Of a stretch of 64,000 nucleotides of DNA, positions 27,088 to 35,460 are shown piece after piece (position 1 is the first letter of the stretch; each line of letters begins with the position of its first letter). The notes under the pieces were generated by a model. It worked only from the letters and a program-made list of their open reading frames with translations, was not told the DNA's origin and did no database searches. The position numbers were made by a program, and so were the translations under genes. This stretch comes from Polyangium sp. y55x31 (GTDB taxonomy: Bacteria > Myxococcota_A > Polyangia > Polyangiales > Polyangiaceae): contig NZ_JARZHG010000005.1 of NCBI RefSeq assembly GCF_029946505.1, forward strand, positions 248,001-312,000, given 5' to 3'.

Positions 27088-27166
27088 ATCGCGAAGATAC
27101 GGTAATTTTCGCGATCGTTGCGGATGTGCAGCGGGCGTTGACGTCTGGCACGGGACGTGCTGAAAC
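27088..27166 (+). promoter_or_regulatory. Promoter with nested inverted repeats upstream of the DsbD-alpha-like gene
   Basis: A -35-like TTGACG (27138-27143) and TGAAAC (27161-27166) are 17 nt apart. The spacer ends with a perfect inverted repeat GCACG-GGA-CGTGC (27148-27160). Upstream, ATCGCGAA (27088-27095) pairs with TTCGCGAT (27108-27115). Either repeat could bind a regulator. A strong AGGAGGA follows before the ATG at 27192. Confidence 0.45.
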
Positions 27167-27191
27167 GAAATCACGTAGGAGGACGGTCGTC

Positions 27192-27593
27192 ATGAAGAAA
27201 GCCCTTTCGCTCGCTGCTGTTGCTATCCTTGCTTTTGCTGGTGCCGCATTCGCGGGCGACAAGTACGACGTCAAGGTTTCGCCTGCGGCTGGGAAGTCCG
27301 GCGCCAAGGCGACGGCGATCGTGACCGTCAAGGCGAAGGGCGCGTATCACGTCAACCTCGAGTACCCGCACAAGCTCGTTCTCAAGGCGCCGGAGGGCGT
27401 GACGGTCGAGAAGGCGAAGCTCGTCGCCGCCGATGCGAAGGTCTCGAAGGAAGAGCTGAGCTTCGCCGTGGTCGCGACGGCCGCCGCGCCCGGCAAGAAG
27501 ACGATCGAGGCCGAGCTCAAGGGTGCGGTCTGCACGGACACGACGTGCGAGCCGTTCACCGAGACGGTTTCGATCCCCGTCGACGCGAAGTGA
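27192..27593 (+). CDS. Secreted DsbD N-terminal (alpha-domain)-like protein
   Basis: A 133-residue periplasmic protein with a clean Sec signal peptide (LSLAAVAILAFAGAAFAG). The mature part is an immunoglobulin-like beta domain that ends with KGAVCTDTTCEPFTETVSIPV. The C-x4-C pair resembles the redox pair of the DsbD N-terminal domain (PF11412 type). Such domains receive electrons from the membrane domain of DsbD and pass them to periplasmic partners. AGGAGGA stands at a suitable distance before the ATG at 27192. A perfect terminator follows. The redox role is inferred from the cysteine motif alone. Confidence 0.6.
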   Translation: MKKALSLAAVAILAFAGAAFAGDKYDVKVSPAAGKSGAKATAIVTVKAKGAYHVNLEYPHKLVLKAPEGVTVEKAKLVAADAKVSKEELSFAVVATAAAPGKKTIEAELKGAVCTDTTCEPFTETVSIPVDAK

Positions 27594-27631
27594 AGTTTCC
27601 GCAGTGCTCTCCGGAGCACGCGTGAAATGAA

Positions 27632-27659
27632 AAAGCGCCGCCCCCCCGGGCGGCGCTTT
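27632..27659. terminator. Bidirectional intrinsic terminator
   Basis: The perfect 12-bp stem AAAGCGCCGCCC / GGGCGGCGCTTT has a CCCC loop. The T-rich run beyond 27657 (CTTTCGTTTTC) and A-rich left flank fit termination in both directions. It lies between the convergent genes ending at 27593 and 27688. Confidence 0.9.
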
Positions 27660-27687
27660 CGTTTTCGAAGGTTCGAGGAAACGCGGG

Positions 27688-29259
27688 TCAGGCCGGGGCG
27701 ATGACGAGCCCCTCGCCGCTCGGGAGCGCGGGCGCAGGTTTGCCGGCCATGATCGCGCGAATCGCCTCCATGTCCGCGGCCGACGGACGGCCCCAGCCGG
27801 GCTGATACTCGAACACCGCGGACGCCGGGCGCGCGTGCAGCCGATCGTCGAGGATGTCGAGCTCGTCGAGCGTCACGAGCGCCGGATGCGGCACGCCGCA
27901 GGCCCGCGCGAGCTGGAGCAGCTCCTTGCGCAGCGCGGTCACGTAATTCGCCAATCGGGCCGATTTGTCCGTCGGGTCGAGCCCACGCACGAGCCAGCGG
28001 TTTTGCGTGGCGACGCCCGTGGGGCAATGGCCCGTGTGGCACTCCTGCGCCTGGATGCAGCCGATCGAGAGCATCGCCTCGCGCGCGACGTTCACCATGT
28101 CGCAGCCGAGCGCGAACGCGAGCAGCGAGGCGTGCGGAAAGCCGAGCTTGCCCGAGCCGATGAAGACCACATCCTCGGCGATCCCGGCCTCGGCGAAGAT
28201 GCGATAGATGCGGCTCATCCCGATCTTGAAGGGCAACGCCACGTGGTCGCTGAACACGAGCGGAGCCGCGCCCGTGCCGCCTTCGCCGCCGTCGATCGTG
28301 ATGAAATCGACGCCGCGATCGCCGCGCGTCATGAGCTTCGCGAGCTCGTGCCAGAATTTCTCCTGACCGACCGCCGATTTGATCCCCACGGGCAGGCCCG
28401 ACGCCTCGGCGAGCTTCTCCGCGAAATCGAGCAGCTCGTCGGCCGAGGAGAACGCCGTGTGCGCGGCCGGGCTGATGCAGGTTTGTCCGATCGGAATGCC
28501 GCGGATCTTCGCGATCTCGGCTGTCACCTTCGCGCCGGGCAAGACGCCGCCGAGGCCGGGCTTCGCGCCCTGGCTCAGCTTGATCTCGATCGCGCGGATC
28601 GGCGCCGACGCGACCGTCTCCAGGAATCGCTCCATGCTGAAGCGCCCTTGCTCGTCGCGGCAGCCGAAATACCCCGTGCCGATTTGCCAGACGAGGTCCC
28701 CGCCGTGCCGGTGGTGCGGCGACACGCCGCCCTCGCCGGTGTTCTGCATGCAGCCCGCGATCGTCGCGCCGCGGTTCATCGCTTCCACGGCCGCGCCCGA
28801 GAGCGAGCCGTAGCTCATCGCCGACGTGTTGATCACCGAATTCGCGCGAAATGCCTTCTTCCGGTTCCGCTTGCCGCCGAGCACCTTCGCGCATGGCACG
28901 CGGTAGCCCGGATCGTAGCCGGGCTCGCCCGCGTGCAGCTCCGGCAGCGGGAAGGCCGCGTGCTTGACGATGAGGTAGTTCGGGCTCTGTTCGAGGTCGT
29001 TGTCCGTGCCGAACCCGAAGTAGTTGTTCTCTTTTTTCGCCGACGAGTAGATCCAGCGGCGCTGGTCGCGGCTGAAGGGGCGCTCCTCGTCGTTGTTCGT
29101 GACGATGTATTGCCGAAGCTCCGGCCCCACCGCTTCCAGCATGTAGCGGAAATGGCCGATGATCGGGAAATTACGAAGGATCGCGTGTTTCTTTTGCGTC
29201 ACGTCGTAGATCGCGACGGCGACGACGAGGACGGCGAAGACGGCCAGGATGATCCACAC
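27688..29259 (-). CDS. FMN-dependent glutamate synthase family protein (GltB2 domain only)
   Basis: A 523-residue protein: N-terminal membrane helix (IILAVFAVLVVAVAIYDV), then the FMN/iron-sulfur synthase barrel of glutamate synthase without the glutaminase or GXGXG domains. Visible signatures are NTSAMSYGSLSGAA, NTGEGGVSPHH, IEIKLSQGAKPGLGG, DFITIDGGEGGTGAAP and the cysteine cluster C-x5-C-x4-C (CIQAQECHTGHCPTG) for a 3Fe-4S centre. Stand-alone members are common; their in vivo substrate is uncertain and may not be glutamine-derived ammonia. It is the last gene of a minus-strand operon starting near 31042 and ends at a shared terminator. Confidence 0.9.
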   Translation of the reverse strand: MWIILAVFAVLVVAVAIYDVTQKKHAILRNFPIIGHFRYMLEAVGPELRQYIVTNNDEERPFSRDQRRWIYSSAKKENNYFGFGTDNDLEQSPNYLIVKHAAFPLPELHAGEPGYDPGYRVPCAKVLGGKRNRKKAFRANSVINTSAMSYGSLSGAAVEAMNRGATIAGCMQNTGEGGVSPHHRHGGDLVWQIGTGYFGCRDEQGRFSMERFLETVASAPIRAIEIKLSQGAKPGLGGVLPGAKVTAEIAKIRGIPIGQTCISPAAHTAFSSADELLDFAEKLAEASGLPVGIKSAVGQEKFWHELAKLMTRGDRGVDFITIDGGEGGTGAAPLVFSDHVALPFKIGMSRIYRIFAEAGIAEDVVFIGSGKLGFPHASLLAFALGCDMVNVAREAMLSIGCIQAQECHTGHCPTGVATQNRWLVRGLDPTDKSARLANYVTALRKELLQLARACGVPHPALVTLDELDILDDRLHARPASAVFEYQPGWGRPSAADMEAIRAIMAGKPAPALPSGEGLVIAPA

Positions 29260-29292
29260 GGCGGGCTACCTCCGGGGCGCGGGCGAGAGAGG

Positions 29293-29901
29293 CTAACGCT
29301 TCTCGGGAGACGGTGTCGACGCCTTCCGCGCGAGCTCTCCCTCGATCTTCACGAGCGCCTCGTCGATCCAGCGCTCCACCGTGCGCGGGAAAGGCCACAT
29401 CCAGCCATAATCCGGCCCCGTGAAGCGCCGCACGATCTCCGCCCGCAGCGCGGGGGCGCGGGCCGCGGCGAGGCCCTCGATCTCGGCGACCGCGCGCAGC
29501 GTCTCCTCGTACGCCTCCCACTCGAGGCGGGCGCGGAACCAGGCGAGGCCCATCGGCAAGGGCAGGATGCCGTAGAAGAGCACCATGATCACCCAGCCGT
29601 ACCGCTCGAATTGCGCGACGTGCACGGCCTCGTGGCGGAGGATTTCGAGCGCGCGGGTGGGCTCCCAGTCGTCGAAATCGTCGGGCACGTAGATCGTGTG
29701 GCCGAGCGTGGTCACGTAATGGGTGAGGTACTTGTTCTGGCCGCCGAACGTCACGGCCCAGAGCGCCGCGCCGGCGGCCCGCTGGTGCCAGTATTCGGTT
29801 TTTTTGACGACCCGGATCGGGCGCTGCCTCTGGCCGAATCGTTCGAAGAGCCGCGCGAGCTCCTCGCGGGCCTTTCGGTCGGCGATGTGCGTCGGCTTCA
29901 C
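29293..29901 (-). CDS. Predicted HExxH zinc-metallopeptidase-like protein
   Basis: A 202-residue protein with HEAVHVAQFERYGW near residue 89. The HExxH would bind zinc, and the downstream Glu-rich helix (RLEWEAYEETLRA) could supply the third ligand. One hydrophobic segment (VIMVLFYGILPLPMGLAW) follows the motif and may be a membrane helix. Peptidase activity is possible but not shown; proteins of this HExxHxxQ type often lack a known substrate. The start overlaps the stop of the upstream gene by 4 nt (ATGA), so it is co-translated with the small membrane protein before it. Confidence 0.65.
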   Translation of the reverse strand: MKPTHIADRKAREELARLFERFGQRQRPIRVVKKTEYWHQRAAGAALWAVTFGGQNKYLTHYVTTLGHTIYVPDDFDDWEPTRALEILRHEAVHVAQFERYGWVIMVLFYGILPLPMGLAWFRARLEWEAYEETLRAVAEIEGLAAARAPALRAEIVRRFTGPDYGWMWPFPRTVERWIDEALVKIEGELARKASTPSPEKR

Positions 29902-30470
29902 GCGCCTCCTTTCGGCAGCTTCACGTCGAGCTTGCCGAGGCGCGCGAGCAGCGCTCCCCGCTCGTCCATGGCCGTGCCGACGAGCGCCCGCGCGGCCTCC
30001 TCGTCGAGCGCCGGGACGGCCTTCGCCGCGAAGCGCGACTCTTCCGCGGCCGGGATCTTGAAAATCAGGTGGTAGACGCCGCTATTCGAGACCGCGAGCA
30101 CGCAGGGTTTTTCCTCCACGCCGAGCAAGCGGAGGATCGCCGCGGCCAGAAATCCCGCGGCCGCGCGCGCGAACGCGCCGCCGCGGTAGGAGAGCGAGAC
30201 GTGGTGTTCGTGGCCGTCCTTCTGGTCTGCCTTCGCGACCGTGTACGCGACGGCGATATCGGCGGACGTGACGAATGCATTGCCTTCGGCGAACGGATCC
30301 GCGGGCGGCCCTTTCCCCACACCCGCGAGCGCGGCCTCTTTCGCGCGACCGAGCCCACGCGAGATCTCCATCAGGTGGTCCGGGGAGAACAGCCGCTCGT
30401 AACGCGGCCGCTTCTGCGCGAGCCGGTAGATCAGGAACACCACGAGCCCGATGAGCAGCCATTTCAGCAT
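29898..30470 (-). CDS. Membrane-anchored protein, function unknown
   Basis: A 190-residue protein with one N-terminal membrane helix (LLIGLVVFLIYRL) and a cytosolic or periplasmic alpha/beta domain of unknown family (AVAYTVAKADQK, HHVSLSYRGGAFARAAAGFLAAAILRLLGV). I chose the ATG at 30470, which overlaps the stop of the upstream gene by a few bases; the longer frame adds 12 residues that lie inside that gene. Its position between an exported Cys-rich protein and a metallopeptidase-like gene suggests a shared envelope role, which is inference. Confidence 0.6.
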   Translation of the reverse strand: MLKWLLIGLVVFLIYRLAQKRPRYERLFSPDHLMEISRGLGRAKEAALAGVGKGPPADPFAEGNAFVTSADIAVAYTVAKADQKDGHEHHVSLSYRGGAFARAAAGFLAAAILRLLGVEEKPCVLAVSNSGVYHLIFKIPAAEESRFAAKAVPALDEEAARALVGTAMDERGALLARLGKLDVKLPKGGA

Positions 30471-31042
30471 CGGGGCTTGCGCCTCCGCGCCCATGCGCCG
30501 AGACAAACCAGCGCGGCCGCGGCGAGCGGCAGCGCCGGGGAATCGCCTGCCCCGTCGAGATCAACCGAGCAGATGGGGCCGCGGCGGCGGCCCGGGGCGC
30601 TCACCGAGGTGGTCGACTTCGCCATGCACGTGCCCACGATCTCCTGCGTCGAGCCCGGGGTGAGGCAGCCCTTGTCCTCGTTCACGTGGCTCACGGCCTC
30701 GCGAAAGCTGCGCCCCGATCCCGGCGTGCGGATGACGCCCGGCGCGACGCACGCGCGCACCTCGACGCACTCCTGTCCCGGCCCGCAGGGGTTTCGGTCG
30801 CGGGCGTTGCACACCTCGATCAAGCAGCAAGGCCGACCGCCGGCGCAGACGCCGCCTGCCGACCCGGTGACGGGGCAGTGGTCGGGCGCGCAGCCCGTCC
30901 CGGCGTGCCCCGTGATGCCGTGCGTGTCCGCGGGACAGGAGGTCGGCGCGGGCGGGACGGCGTCCGCGAGCGCGCGCGAGGGCAGGGCGAGCGCCGCGAC
31001 GAGCGCGAGGAGGGCCGCCGATCGCACCTTCGTTCGTTCCAT
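30464..31042 (-). CDS. Exported Cys-rich protein with MYXO-CTERM-like tail
   Basis: A 192-residue protein. The signal peptide (AALLALVAALALPSRALA) is followed by about 110 residues with ten or more cysteines in pairs (CCLIEVC, CGPGQEC), which probably form disulfides. The C terminus is a hydrophobic helix (ALPLAAAALVCLGAW) followed by ARRRKPRC. This small-helix-then-Arg tail resembles the MYXO-CTERM/GlyGly-CTERM sorting tails of myxobacteria, but the usual motif Cys just before the helix is not clear. First gene of the minus-strand operon 31042-27688. Confidence 0.7.
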   Translation of the reverse strand: MERTKVRSAALLALVAALALPSRALADAVPPAPTSCPADTHGITGHAGTGCAPDHCPVTGSAGGVCAGGRPCCLIEVCNARDRNPCGPGQECVEVRACVAPGVIRTPGSGRSFREAVSHVNEDKGCLTPGSTQEIVGTCMAKSTTSVSAPGRRRGPICSVDLDGAGDSPALPLAAAALVCLGAWARRRKPRC

Positions 31043-31111
31043 CGCGAGGCATCGTGCGGGTCCTCGAAGAATTCGTCAACGCGCGCGGTCGCCTCGTACG
31101 TCGAACGCGCC

Positions 31112-31480
31112 ATGGCTGCATCGCCTCGCTCTTCGCTCCTCCTCCGCATGGCCACGGTGACGCTCTCCATCGGCGTCCTCGGCGTCCTCGTGACACAAGC
31201 CTCGCTCTCGACCGGCTGCTCCCGCAGCGAGCCCCCCGCGCCCTCGGCCGTCCCCGAGCCACGCGCCGCCGTCCCGCCGCCCGCGCCTTCCGCCGCGCCG
31301 GCCGCATCTGCCGCCGCGCCGGACTCCACGGGCTCGCTCGACGTGGGCGACGAAATGTTCGGCACGACGAAATCGGGGAGGATGTTCCGGCCCAGCTCCC
31401 AGGGCTCCGCGGCCCCGAAGGGCGAGTCGGGCATTCTTCAAAATGTGCCGCCCTCGAACAACGCCCATGCCCCGCAGTGA
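31112..31480 (+). CDS. Small Pro/Ala-rich lipoprotein
   Basis: A 122-residue protein. The signal peptide ends near LSTGC, a probable lipobox. The mature part is low-complexity Ala/Pro (about residues 40-70), then DVGDEMFGTTKSGRMFRPSSQ, a short conserved-looking tail. No domain is recognised. The next gene starts inside its last codons, so the two are likely co-expressed. Assigned mainly because of the signal peptide and codon pattern; a wholly different start is possible. Confidence 0.5.
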   Translation: MAASPRSSLLLRMATVTLSIGVLGVLVTQASLSTGCSRSEPPAPSAVPEPRAAVPPPAPSAAPAASAAAPDSTGSLDVGDEMFGTTKSGRMFRPSSQGSAAPKGESGILQNVPPSNNAHAPQ

Positions 31481-32300
31481 GCTTTTGCAAGCACTCGACG
31501 CGCTCTTTGCCGCGCTCGCGAGCCTCGCCGTGCTCGTGGTGATGTTCGTCCCGCTGGAACGGGTTTTTTCGGCCAGACACCAGCGGATCTTCCGGCCTGC
31601 CTTCGGTCTCGACCTCTGCTTTTTCTTCGGGCAATACCTCGTCTGGAATGCCCTCGCGATCTCCGTCACGCGCATGGCCTCGGCGTGGATCGGCGGCTAC
31701 CTCCCCGAAGGTCTCCGAGGGTTTTTCGCGGCGCAACCTTTCTGGATCCAGGCCGTCCTCGTGGTCTTGCTCGGCGACCTCTGCGTCTACTGGTATCACC
31801 GGGCTTGTCACGGCTTCGATTTCCTCTGGCGCTTCCACGCCGTGCATCACACGAGCGAGCACCTCGACTGGGTCGCGGCGCATCGCGAGCACCCGGTCGA
31901 CGGCGTCCTCACGCAGCTCGCGACGAACCTGCCGGCGCTCTTGCTCGGCTTCTCGCCGCGGGCGCTCGCGGGCTTCATCGTCTTCCGCGGCGCGTGGGCC
32001 ATCTTCATTCATTCCAACGTGCGCCTGCCCCTCGGCCCGCTGAAATGGCTCCTCGGCGCGCCCGAGCTCCACCACTGGCACCACGCGCGCCTCGAACGCA
32101 CAGCGCACAACTTCGCGAACATCGCGCCCCTGCTCGACGTGATCTTCGGGACGCACCATTGCCCCAAAGAGGACGAGACGTACGACCTCGGCGTCCCGTT
32201 CGCGACGCCGAAGAGTTACCTCGGGCTCCTCGTCGCGCCGTTCTTGCCGGCTACCGCGCCGGCTTCCGCAGAAACATCGTCTGCGTCGCGTACGCCGTGA
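31467..32300 (+). CDS. Sterol desaturase / fatty acid hydroxylase family membrane enzyme
   Basis: A 277-residue integral membrane protein of the di-iron hydroxylase superfamily. The eight-His signature is visible as HRACH, HAVHHTSEH and HHWHH, with four or more membrane helices around it. Such enzymes hydroxylate or desaturate sterols, carotenoids or fatty acids; the exact substrate is not readable. The ATG at 31467 overlaps the preceding lipoprotein gene by 14 nt. Its 3' end overlaps that of the convergent thioesterase gene by 50 nt. Confidence 0.87.
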   Translation: MPRSELLQALDALFAALASLAVLVVMFVPLERVFSARHQRIFRPAFGLDLCFFFGQYLVWNALAISVTRMASAWIGGYLPEGLRGFFAAQPFWIQAVLVVLLGDLCVYWYHRACHGFDFLWRFHAVHHTSEHLDWVAAHREHPVDGVLTQLATNLPALLLGFSPRALAGFIVFRGAWAIFIHSNVRLPLGPLKWLLGAPELHHWHHARLERTAHNFANIAPLLDVIFGTHHCPKEDETYDLGVPFATPKSYLGLLVAPFLPATAPASAETSSASRTP

Positions 32301-33102
32301 GCTTTCCGTCGGCGCTCCAGACCTCCGCCTCCGCCGTCGCATAACCTGCCCGCGCTCTCCGCGCCCACACGCTCACGAGTTGCCATTCGCTCGGCGTGGA
32401 GTCGAGGAAATGCACCGTGAGGTCGAGGCTCGGCGCGTGGAAATGCGGGCCGTCCGGGCCGAGCTTCTGGCGCAGGGCCGGCGGCATGAGGTCCGCGATG
32501 GGCGGGATCGCGAACGGATCGAGCGTGCCGTCCGCGAGGCGCTGCGGGACCTTGTAACGCATCCACCGCGCATAACGAGCCGAGCCCGCAGGCCAGTCCG
32601 GCTTCCACCAGACGTGCCCGAGCGCCAGGCGCGAGTCGAAATTGTCGAGGAACGGGTAATGGCTCCGGCCAAGGGTCGTGCGGCGCGGCTCCACGATCGG
32701 CAGCGCATCTTCGGGATCCGGCACGCGTGGCATCGACGTGTCGAGGAGCTCGAATCCCGGCCGCTCGCGCGCGAACGTGGCGCTCACTTCGAGGTCCGTG
32801 CCCGGGGACGCCTGGGCGCGGAGCGCGGCGCGCGCCTGCACGGCCGCATTGCCGCGCCGGAGGATCTCGACGCGGACGTCGAGCGGACCGGCCGGGACGG
32901 GGCTACAGAAGAGCGTCGTCGCCGATATGGGGCGGAACGTCGCATCGGCGATCGTGTGTTCGATCGCGCGCAGGGCCACGGTCATGAGCACGCCGCCCGA
33001 AGGCAGGTTCCAGCTCCAGGCGTCGGGCAGGTTCGTCGTGTAATGCCCGGGCGAACCGGGGACGGGCGTGACGGCGGTGTCGAGGGCGAGATCGGAGGGC
33101 AT
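32251..33102 (-). CDS. Acyl-CoA thioesterase, TesB-like double hot-dog
   Basis: A 283-residue protein with two hot-dog halves. The first has WSWNLPSGGVLMTVALRA and PISATTLFCSPVPAGPLDVRVEIL. The second has HFHAPSLDLTVHFLDSTPSEWQLVSVWARRARAGYATAEAEVWS. It resembles the acyl-CoA thioesterase-like (TesB/4HBT_3) family, which hydrolyses acyl-CoA to free acid and CoA in the cytosol. The ATG at 33102 lies 8 nt after the stop of the ABC-2 permease gene, indicating a shared transcript. The long open frame upstream of this ATG runs inside that permease gene and is not coding. Confidence 0.85.
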   Translation of the reverse strand: MPSDLALDTAVTPVPGSPGHYTTNLPDAWSWNLPSGGVLMTVALRAIEHTIADATFRPISATTLFCSPVPAGPLDVRVEILRRGNAAVQARAALRAQASPGTDLEVSATFARERPGFELLDTSMPRVPDPEDALPIVEPRRTTLGRSHYPFLDNFDSRLALGHVWWKPDWPAGSARYARWMRYKVPQRLADGTLDPFAIPPIADLMPPALRQKLGPDGPHFHAPSLDLTVHFLDSTPSEWQLVSVWARRARAGYATAEAEVWSADGKLTAYATQTMFLRKPAR

Positions 33103-33110
33103 CGGGGGGG

Positions 33111-33896
33111 TCAGCTCGAAGCGGAGGTATAATGGCCGATCGCGCGTATCCAGACGATCCGCGCGACCACGGCGAGCAATGTCGCGCCGCAGATCGAGGC
33201 CACGGCGGTCTGCGTGGCGAGCGCGCCGAGCAGCGCTTCGGCCGGATAGGTCGTCATCACGCCGAGCGGGATGACGAACGTGAAGACGAACTTCCACACC
33301 CCCTTGAACACGGACACGGGCCAGCGCGCGAAATCGAAGAGCGAGTCGAAGAGATAAGCGAGGTTGTCGACGCGAACCACCCAGAAGGCCGCGGCGATGA
33401 CGAGGATCCAGATCGAATAAAGGACCACCGTGGCCGCGGCGAGCATGGCGAGGGCGGTGAAGACGCCGCCCGCGGTCGGGGCGCGGCCGAGGCGCACGAA
33501 AGCGAAGGTGACGAGGGAGAGCCCGGCGAGCGCGTCGAACATGCGGAAGACTTCGAACTTCGTGGTCGAGACGAGGAACTGCGCGTCGGCGGGCTTGAGC
33601 AGCACGAAATCGAGCGTGCCCTCGCGGATCTGCTGCACGACCGAGAGGAGCGAGGGGTTCACCGCGCCGTCGAGCACGCCCCGGAGCAGCGTGAAAAAGC
33701 CCACGACGACGAGCGCGCTCTCGTACGTCCAGCCCCCGACGGGCGGCCGATCATGGAACGCGACGTGGAACGGCACGAGGCCCGTGACCGTCCAGAGCAG
33801 GGCGAGGGCGCCGCTGACCATGAAATCCCAGCGATACTGCATCGCGAGGGTCACGGACTTGCGGAGCTGGAGGCCGAGCAGGGAGAGATACCGCAT
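33111..33896 (-). CDS. ABC-2 type exporter permease (COG3694-like)
   Basis: A 261-residue inner-membrane permease with six predicted helices. The hallmark RxGTLDFVLLKP follows helix 2, and the motif PLGVMTTYPAEALLGA stands near the C terminus, as in the COG3694 half of COG4586/4587/3694 exporters. Its expected partners, permease 1 and ATPase, are 12.6 kb away at 46502-48288 on the same strand. I start at ATG 33896; a GTG at 33923 would add nine residues. A thioesterase gene follows by 8 nt. Confidence 0.85.
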   Translation of the reverse strand: MRYLSLLGLQLRKSVTLAMQYRWDFMVSGALALLWTVTGLVPFHVAFHDRPPVGGWTYESALVVVGFFTLLRGVLDGAVNPSLLSVVQQIREGTLDFVLLKPADAQFLVSTTKFEVFRMFDALAGLSLVTFAFVRLGRAPTAGGVFTALAMLAAATVVLYSIWILVIAAAFWVVRVDNLAYLFDSLFDFARWPVSVFKGVWKFVFTFVIPLGVMTTYPAEALLGALATQTAVASICGATLLAVVARIVWIRAIGHYTSASS

Positions 33897-33992
33897 CACG
33901 CGTTCGCGCGCGGAGGGTAGCACGTTGCAAGGGGGGTATGGGGGCGTAGCTCGGCTCGTCCGAGCGTAGCCCCCAGGCGTTGAAAACGAGGC

Positions 33993-33998
33993 TATACT
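33993..33998 (+). promoter_or_regulatory. -10 box TATACT close to a GTG start
   Basis: TATACT lies 11 nt before the GTG at 34010 with no Shine-Dalgarno sequence between them. This is one of the clearest examples of the leaderless-type arrangement in the window. Confidence 0.5.
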
Positions 33999-34009
33999 CG
34001 CGCTCCCCC

Positions 34010-34801
34010 GTGCCCCCGCGCCTCGAAGCCCAGAGCGACACGCGCGCCCATGCGATGAGCCCCTACCGCGCGGCTCCGCTGAGGTTCGGCCCGCCGCTCG
34101 CGACGTACCGCCCGAGCAAGCTTCGCCGCGCGTCCTCGCTCTTCGTCGGCGCGTCCACGGGCCTCGCCGCGCTCGCGTCGCTCGTCTCGTCGCTCGCGGG
34201 CGGCTCGGATCCCGGCCTCTGGGTCGCCACGTTCTTCATCGTGGGCATGTTCGCGACCGTCGCGGCCGTTTCGCTACGTATCTTCCTGCGCGACACGCGG
34301 GCGCGCGTGACCGTGCACGAGGAGGGGCTCGTCGTCGCCACGCATACGGGGAAACACACGTTCCTCTGGGAGGATGTGACCGGGGTCTGGGCGCGATTCT
34401 ACGAGCCCGTACGTTCGCCCGAGTTCATCGTGCGCCTCGGCGCGCGCGACGGCGCCGTGATCCGGCTCCCGGCGGAGATCGAAAACGCGCGGGACCTGGC
34501 CACGCGGGTGCAACACGAGACGGCCGCGCCGGTGCTCGCCGACACGCTCGCTGCGCTCGACGCGGGAGAACGGCTCTGGTTCGGCCCGCTCCGGGTCGAC
34601 CCCTCCGGCATTCATTATGGGAATCGCAGCTCGCGCGAGTACGACGTCGACGCCATGCAGCTCTCGTTTCGCTGGCTCGAAGTGCGGCTCACCTCGGGCA
34701 AGCGGATCTTGCTCCCGACCGAGGACGTGCGAAACGTGGGCACCCTGCTCGCCGTGGCGGCGCGGTTCGGCGTCGGTCGATTGGCGGGAGGGCCGGCCTA
34801 G
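34010..34801 (+). CDS. Two-helix membrane protein with PH-like domain (DUF6585-like)
   Basis: A 263-residue protein. Two adjacent hydrophobic helices near residues 40-95 (SLFVGASTGLAALASLVSSL and LWVATFFIVGMFATVAAVSL) form a hairpin in the membrane. The rest is a beta-rich, PH-like domain (ARVTVHEEGLVVATHTGKHTFLWEDVTGVW; DAMQLSFRWLEVRLTSGKRILLPTEDV). It resembles DUF6585-type proteins; function unknown. The GTG at 34010 fits the TATACT box; an ATG at 34055 is the alternative. Stop overlaps the convergent msrQ-like stop by 4 nt. Confidence 0.6.
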   Translation: MPPRLEAQSDTRAHAMSPYRAAPLRFGPPLATYRPSKLRRASSLFVGASTGLAALASLVSSLAGGSDPGLWVATFFIVGMFATVAAVSLRIFLRDTRARVTVHEEGLVVATHTGKHTFLWEDVTGVWARFYEPVRSPEFIVRLGARDGAVIRLPAEIENARDLATRVQHETAAPVLADTLAALDAGERLWFGPLRVDPSGIHYGNRSSREYDVDAMQLSFRWLEVRLTSGKRILLPTEDVRNVGTLLAVAARFGVGRLAGGPA

Positions 34802-35460
34802 CCGCGCGCGGCTCCGCGCTTGTTTCCGCGTTTCCGCACCCAGTCCATGATCCGGATCAGGAAGAGCCCCGCGAGCACGGCCCCGTAGATGGCCGGCTCG
34901 GTCACGTCTTTCTTCACACGCATCACGAAATGGATGACGCCGAGGATCGCGACCACGTACGCGAGCCGATGCAATCGTTTCCACCGGGCGAAGCCCATCC
35001 GCTTGAGGGCCTTGGCCGTCGACGTCGCGGCCAGCGGAATGAGCAGGACGAACGCGGCGAACCCGACGAGGATGAACGGTCGCTTCGTGATGTCCTCGGC
35101 GATGGCGCGCAGGGCGAGTGATTGGTCGACGAGCGCGTACACGAGGAAATGCGCGCAGACGTAAAAGAAGCCGAGCAGGCCGAGCGATTTGCGGATGCGG
35201 ATCGGCCATTTCCAGCCCGTGACGATCTGGAGCGGCGTCGCGGCGAGCGAGAGGACCAGAAGGACGAGCGCGAGCAGCCCGAGCTGGTTCATCGCCTCGG
35301 CGATCGGGTTCGCCCCGAGGTCGCCTCGCGCCGCGCGCGCCGCGAGCACGACGGCCGGAACGAGGCCTCCCGTGACGATCGCGGGGACGAGCCAGCCGAG
35401 CTTGCCCGCGCCCCCGCGAGGCGCCGCGGGTTTGTCCGGGGTGGAGATTGCGCTCGTCAT
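34798..35460 (-). CDS. msrQ: MsrQ: haem-binding membrane subunit of methionine-sulfoxide reductase MsrPQ
   Basis: A 220-residue integral membrane protein of the ferric-reductase-like family (YedZ/MsrQ). Haem-ligand His residues lie in GFFYVCAHFLVYAL and RWKRLHRLAYVVAILGVIHFVM. MsrQ passes electrons from the quinone pool or flavin reductase to the periplasmic MsrP, repairing oxidised methionines in envelope proteins. The pairing with msrP immediately upstream (start and stop share one base at 35460) makes the assignment firm. Confidence 0.92.
   Translation of the reverse strand: MTSAISTPDKPAAPRGGAGKLGWLVPAIVTGGLVPAVVLAARAARGDLGANPIAEAMNQLGLLALVLLVLSLAATPLQIVTGWKWPIRIRKSLGLLGFFYVCAHFLVYALVDQSLALRAIAEDITKRPFILVGFAAFVLLIPLAATSTAKALKRMGFARWKRLHRLAYVVAILGVIHFVMRVKKDVTEPAIYGAVLAGLFLIRIMDWVRKRGNKRGAARG

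Noticed and set aside
27835-30075. A 746-residue plus-strand open frame
   Set aside because: It is antisense to the glutamate-synthase-like operon and has biased Arg/Ala/Asp/Glu content only.
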